16,682 bases of DNA from Acidobacteriota bacterium (lineage in GTDB: Bacteria; Acidobacteriota; Vicinamibacteria; Vicinamibacterales; Vicinamibacteraceae): the NCBI GenBank assembly GCA_023427865.1, contig JAEYZV010000160.1:1-16682 (forward strand), read 5' to 3'. Positions within the stretch are counted from its first letter, which is position 1, and each line of letters opens with the position of its first letter. Under the pieces are notes generated by a model. It was given only the letters and a program-made list of their open reading frames with translations, searched no databases and was not told where the DNA came from. Below, in pieces: positions 13,711 to 16,682 of this stretch. A program made the translations under genes and the position numbers.

Positions 13711-14115
13711 TCAGGCGTACCGCGACGCAAGGGCCAACGCCACGCCGTCCTCGAGCAGGCCACCGGCAACGCCCGACATCGGCAACCGCTTGCGCGCGCG
13801 GTAGGCCAGATGCGCAGCCGCGACAGCCGTTCCGGCGCCGAGCAGCCCGCCTGCCAGCCGATTCTCTCCCTGCTCCCCGGCGACGAGCACACCGACCAGG
13901 GCGCCCATCAGTGCTCGCCCCGACAGCGGCAACGGATCGATGCGATCGCCGACGAACGGCGTCTTGTCGGCCACCATCTCGCCGGCGGCCGCAAGAGCCG
14001 TCAGCGACCTGGCAATCCCGGGGCGCGACCAGGCCAGCGCCGCGATGCCCGCCATGCTGCGCATGCCGGAGAGGCCCCCGAGCGCCACGATCCGCGTGAG
14101 TGTGGAATCGGTCAT
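13711..14115 (-). CDS. DUF4126-like small membrane protein
   Basis: This gives a 134-residue, Gly/Ala-rich hydrophobic protein with probably three or four membrane segments (e.g. IVALGGLSGMRSMAGIAAL, ALMGALVGVLVAG, LAGGLLGAGTAVAAAHLAY). The GMRSM near the N-terminus and the KTPFVGDRIDPLPLSGRALMGAL segment match my memory of DUF4126 proteins, which have no known function; this copy is on the short side. The ATG at 14115 overlaps the stop of the preceding DUF1990-like gene as ATGA, so it is the last gene of a three-gene coupled operon. The frame is open upstream, but that extension runs through the neighbour's coding region and is a shadow. It converges on uvsE. Confidence 0.75.
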   Translation of the reverse strand: MTDSTLTRIVALGGLSGMRSMAGIAALAWSRPGIARSLTALAAAGEMVADKTPFVGDRIDPLPLSGRALMGALVGVLVAGEQGENRLAGGLLGAGTAVAAAHLAYRARKRLPMSGVAGGLLEDGVALALASRYA

Positions 14116-14798
14116 TGGAACCATCGCTTCGGCGTGTGGTACGTGAACGTGACGTCCACGCCCTGATGGGTCAGGCCCGCCGCGTCGCGCGGCGGTCTCT
14201 GCAACGAGCCGTAGTGCGCCAGTTGCGACAACCGGCGGTGCGCGCGCCGATGCCACGTGCGCTGGTAGTACCCCGACAGCACGATGAAGCCGAGTCGGCT
14301 CCACCAATTGGGGAACTCGCCTTTCTGCCACCGTGCTTCTATCCGGAACCGTATCGTTCCGGTGTCGTCCCTGGTGAGCAGGAACCACTCGACGCCACGC
14401 TCTATGTGCCCTTCGAGCGTGTCGTACCGGAACCCGAAGGTCCCGGGTTCCTCGCGCACACGGTTCACCCTCGCGGGGCAGAGGTACCGCAGCCCCAGCA
14501 CACGGATCTCCAGGAGCATGCACCGTCCGAGCAGACGTTCCGCGGGGTCGAAATGCGCGAGCACGATGCGCGGATCGGAGAACGTGTAGTTGGCCAATGC
14601 CGTGCGCGCGCGGTCGAAGCGCTCGTCGCCCTCCACGTCGGTGGCGATGACGGCCTCGGAGTGGTAGTGATACCAGCCGCGGTCGCCGGTCATCTCCGCC
14701 TCCTCCGCCTCGACGTTGGGCGTCGCGGCCCTGGCCTGTTCCAGCCGCAGCCGCAGGTGATCGGCCGACCAGCCGCGCCAGAGGCGCCATTCAGCCAT
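14112..14798 (-). CDS. DUF1990 (UPF0548)-like protein, second of the pair
   Basis: This 228-residue protein has no signal peptide or membrane helix. DUF1990 features that I recognise are DERFDRARTALANY (59-71), GRCMLLEIRVLGLRYLCPARVNRVREE (91-117), and GFRYDTLEGHIERGVEWFLLTRDDTGTIRFRIEA (122-155), followed by a basic, aromatic stretch YYQRTWHRRAHRRL. The family is of unknown function; its pattern of strands with a final helix suggests a small-molecule-binding helix-grip fold, but that is inference. The start ATG 14798 overlaps the stop of the upstream DUF1990-like gene (TGATG), and its own stop overlaps the DUF4126 start (ATGA). A frame open upstream of 14798 is a shadow of the neighbour. Confidence 0.8.
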   Translation of the reverse strand: MAEWRLWRGWSADHLRLRLEQARAATPNVEAEEAEMTGDRGWYHYHSEAVIATDVEGDERFDRARTALANYTFSDPRIVLAHFDPAERLLGRCMLLEIRVLGLRYLCPARVNRVREEPGTFGFRYDTLEGHIERGVEWFLLTRDDTGTIRFRIEARWQKGEFPNWWSRLGFIVLSGYYQRTWHRRAHRRLSQLAHYGSLQRPPRDAAGLTHQGVDVTFTYHTPKRWFQ

Positions 14799-15379
14799 CA
14801 GTCGCCCACCGCCTGAAACGTGGGCGCCTGAAACGGGTGACCGTCCTCGGGCAGTTCCTCCACTTCCCTGGTGTCGGCACGGATCGGCCCCTGGACCTGC
14901 ACGCCCAGCGCGGCCGCCGTGTTGTTGATGAAGTCGGTCCAGGTGTTGGTCTGCATCGCGTCGCCGATGGCGAGAAATCCCAGGCGCGACGAGGCCGACG
15001 AGGAACGGGCGCGGCTCCGGATGTGGAAGATGACATCCCCCGCGGCGTTGCGGTACGAGCCGAACGTGATGCGGCCGGCCTCGGGATGGCCCTCGAGCGT
15101 CCCGAAGGTCACGCTCTGCGCGTCCTCGTGAAGCACACGCACGCGGCACGACTGCGCCGGCACGATGCAGATGTCGAGTTCGGCACCAGCGCGAACGCCG
15201 TCAGGCGCGTCGAACCGCACCAGCGACGAGGGTGGCAGCTCGCAGAAGTGCGACTTGACGTGGGCGATGATCGCCGAGGGCTTCGATGCACACCCCGCGA
15301 ACACCGCCCAGTAGTCACGCTGCAGCAGGGGGCCGGCGCCTTGCGTGGCTGGTTGGAGGTCGCTCACGCTTCCAGCCAT
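14798..15379 (-). CDS. DUF1990-like protein, first of the pair
   Basis: This gives a 193-residue soluble protein. Residues 90-123 (VTFGTLEGHPEAGRITFGSYRNAAGDVIFHIRSR) line up by eye with residues 124-157 of the next gene's product: both have TLEGHxExG, a strand pair and F-x-I-x-x-R, so the two are probably distant paralogues. The following LGFLAIGDAMQTNTWTDFINNTAAALG fits the family's C-terminal helix. Residues 52-80 (SLVRFDAPDGVRAGAELDICIVPAQSCRV) fit the earlier strands. I use ATG at 15379; GTG at 15367 is an alternative. It is the first gene of a coupled operon with the second DUF1990-like gene and DUF4126. Only 35 nt separate it from a divergent small membrane protein. The function is unknown. 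Confidence 0.72.
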   Translation of the reverse strand: MAGSVSDLQPATQGAGPLLQRDYWAVFAGCASKPSAIIAHVKSHFCELPPSSLVRFDAPDGVRAGAELDICIVPAQSCRVRVLHEDAQSVTFGTLEGHPEAGRITFGSYRNAAGDVIFHIRSRARSSSASSRLGFLAIGDAMQTNTWTDFINNTAAALGVQVQGPIRADTREVEELPEDGHPFQAPTFQAVGD

Positions 15380-15414
15380 AGCAAACGTGGTGCCCTGCTT
15401 GCATCACCCCCCAC

Positions 15415-15705
15415 ATGACTTCTCCCGACGTCAATCCTGCGGCAGAGGTGTCGCTCGCGACGGCTCCCGCGCCCGTCCTGCGGCCGGAACACGCCGAGGG
15501 CGCGCTCGCGCGCGTCATCGAGCAACAGACGGCAAAGATTCCCTCGCACTGGTTCCTGATCGGCGCAGTTGGCGCCATGAGCACGTCGCTGGTCCTCGAA
15601 CTCAGCGGTCGGGAGCGTGAGAGCCGGTTCGTGGGCCAGTGGGCAACCCCGCTCCTGATCATGGGGATGTACAACAAGCTCGTGAAGACGCTCGGCACCC
15701 GCTGA
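15415..15705 (+). CDS. Small two-helix membrane protein, unknown function
   Basis: This gives a 96-residue protein. Residues 1-44 are a polar N-terminal part with a short helix (EGALARVIEQQTAKIPS). Residues 46-63 (WFLIGAVGAMSTSLVLEL) are a membrane helix. A short loop rich in Arg and Glu (SGRERESR) and a second hydrophobic stretch 76-92 follow. I do not recognise a named family. There is no Shine-Dalgarno in front of the ATG at 15415 (CACCCCCCAC), so it may use leaderless or weak initiation. The promoter must sit in the 35 nt shared with the divergent DUF1990-like gene or within that gene. The codon pattern and intact helices support a real gene. Confidence 0.65.
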   Translation: MTSPDVNPAAEVSLATAPAPVLRPEHAEGALARVIEQQTAKIPSHWFLIGAVGAMSTSLVLELSGRERESRFVGQWATPLLIMGMYNKLVKTLGTR

Positions 15706-15781
15706 CGGCCGTCCGCGCGGGCCGTGTGCATTCCGCAGACGCCCGACGCCAAAATGGACGACTTCGGTCCCGCTACCGCGA

Positions 15782-15801
15782 GCGTTCCAAGAGGGGAACG
15801 C
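15782..15801. terminator. Candidate bidirectional terminator hairpin between convergent genes
   Basis: GCGTTCC (15782-15788) and GGAACGC (15795-15801) are perfect 7-bp arms around AAGAGG, lying between the stops of the convergent genes at 15705 and 15827. There is no T-run on either side, so termination strength is uncertain. Confidence 0.4.
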
Positions 15802-15826
15802 GGCGACATGGCATCGGCCGCGGGCG

Positions 15827-16682
15827 TCACCCGGGCTGGTGTTCGGACGACTGGGCCGCCACCCCGCCTGCAGCGCGATCGCGCAGCATCAGTCCGCCGG
15901 CAACCGCGCCAGCCGCGACGATTGCGGCAGAGATCAGGAGGGCGAGACGGACGCCTTCCGGCGAGACCCTCTCCGAGACACCCGGAGCCGCGATGGCGCC
16001 GAGCAGCGCGACGGCGACGAGACCGGCGACTCGGACGATGGCATGGTTCAGGCCGGATGCCGCCCCGGCGCAGGCCTCCGGCACCGCCGCGACCGCCGCA
16101 TGCGTGAGCGCGGAGACGGCCACCGCCGTGCCGAGGCCGAACACGCCGCTCCCCAGCACCAGCCGCGACCAGAACGGGAGCGGATGCGTGCCGGCGCCCA
16201 TCCAGGCCAGGCCGGCCGCCGCGAGCAGCGCGCCCACGACTACCAGCGTCCGGCTACCGAAGTTCGCGGTCGCGCGGCCGAATCGCTCGGCCAGCAGCAG
16301 CATCGCCGACATCGGCAACAACGCGACGGCCGTCCGGAGCGCGGAGTAGCCGAGCTGCTGCTGCGCGTACAGGGCCACGACGAACGACAGTCCGAACATG
16401 CCGAAGTACAGCGCGAACGTCACGCCGTTGGCCGGCATGCAGTTGGGCGCCGTCAGCAGCTCGCGGGGCAGGAGCACGCGCAGTCGGCTGGTTCTCGTAA
16501 GGATCACCGCACCTGTGGCGATCCCGGCGAGGGCGCCGACGGTCCATCGATCCACGCGCTCCACCGGCGGCTGCATGAGGAGGTACGCCAGGCCGCCGAG
16601 CAACGCCACCATGCCCGCCGTGGCGCGCGCGGGCACCGGCGTCGCGCGCGCGCGGTCGGCATCCGGCGCCCCGGCTTCGAGC
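15827..16682 (-). CDS. DHA2-type (EmrB/QacA-like) MFS exporter, C-terminal part, 5' end beyond window
   Basis: The frame is open from the right edge to the stop at 15829-15827, about 284 residues, so only the C-terminal half of the protein is here. It begins in a cytoplasmic loop rich in Ala and Arg, then shows about seven to eight membrane helices. Recognisable 14-TM drug:H+ antiporter features are LLPRELLTAPNCMPANGVTFALYFGMFGLSF, followed by LYAQQQLGYSALRTAVALLPMSAMLLL and a Gly/Ala-rich later helix set. These transporters expel drugs or toxic metabolites using the proton gradient; the substrate cannot be told. The short GTG at 16636 is internal, not the start. The gene converges with the small membrane protein, with a hairpin between. 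Confidence 0.85.
   Translation of the reverse strand, partial: LEAGAPDADRARATPVPARATAGMVALLGGLAYLLMQPPVERVDRWTVGALAGIATGAVILTRTSRLRVLLPRELLTAPNCMPANGVTFALYFGMFGLSFVVALYAQQQLGYSALRTAVALLPMSAMLLLAERFGRATANFGSRTLVVVGALLAAAGLAWMGAGTHPLPFWSRLVLGSGVFGLGTAVAVSALTHAAVAAVPEACAGAASGLNHAIVRVAGLVAVALLGAIAAPGVSERVSPEGVRLALLISAAIVAAGAVAGGLMLRDRAAGGVAAQSSEHQPG

Noticed and set aside
14116..14790. Upstream in-frame extension of the DUF4126 gene
   Set aside because: It is the shadow of the DUF1990-like gene; the ATGA overlap at 14112-14115 gives a natural start.
16620..16657. Alternating CG tract as a possible Z-DNA or recombination site
   Set aside because: It is explained by Ala/Arg codons in the loop of the MFS transporter; no other signal is present.

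Overview
The window is a GC-rich (roughly two-thirds G+C by eye), densely coded stretch of chromosome. I could recognise no rRNA, tRNA, insertion sequence, phage gene or CRISPR array. The gene mix suggests an acidobacterium of the Vicinamibacteria/Luteitalea kind: an ECF sigma factor with a membrane anti-sigma and an exported TPR protein, a PEP-CTERM surface protein, a secreted M28 peptidase, GTG starts with a -10-like hexamer only 6-9 nt upstream, and GTCGGGC-type palindromic repeats. That placement is inference; there is no marker gene.

Layout. (1) Positions 1-2900, minus strand: an operon read right to left as ECF sigma factor, zinc-less anti-sigma factor with a periplasmic domain, small exported protein, exported TPR protein running off the left edge. 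This looks like a complete regulatory module plus its sensor or effector. (2) 3203-3697, plus strand: a small lipoprotein, divergent from the sigma gene across about 300 bp. (3) 3749-8138, minus strand: a 1252-residue fusion of an ATP/ADP-translocase-like membrane domain, HEAT repeats and two degenerate cyclic-nucleotide-binding domains. A PEP-CTERM protein follows one base after its stop codon, with its ribosome binding site inside the transporter gene. (4) 8390-9964, plus strand: a secreted M28 metallopeptidase with a PA domain.

(5) 9965-10206: a non-coding stretch with a GCAA-loop hairpin, two direct copies and one inverted copy of a GTCGGGC palindromic repeat, and a -10-like hexamer. (6) 10207-13694, plus strand: a RapA-like RNA polymerase recycling ATPase whose stop overlaps (ATGA) the start of a UV-damage endonuclease (UvsE), probably a transcription/repair pair. 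(7) 13711-15379, minus strand: two neighbouring DUF1990-like proteins and a DUF4126-like membrane protein joined by overlapping stop/start codons. (8) 15415-15705, plus strand: a small membrane protein. (9) 15827-16682, minus strand: the C-terminal part of a DHA2-type MFS exporter cut by the right edge.

The most distinctive items are the sigma/anti-sigma/TPR module, the transporter-HEAT-double-cNMP fusion coupled to a PEP-CTERM protein, the rapA-uvsE operon, the DUF1990 pair, and the palindromic repeats before rapA. Long open frames antisense to the real genes, up to 972 codons, are GC-composition shadows and are not annotated.
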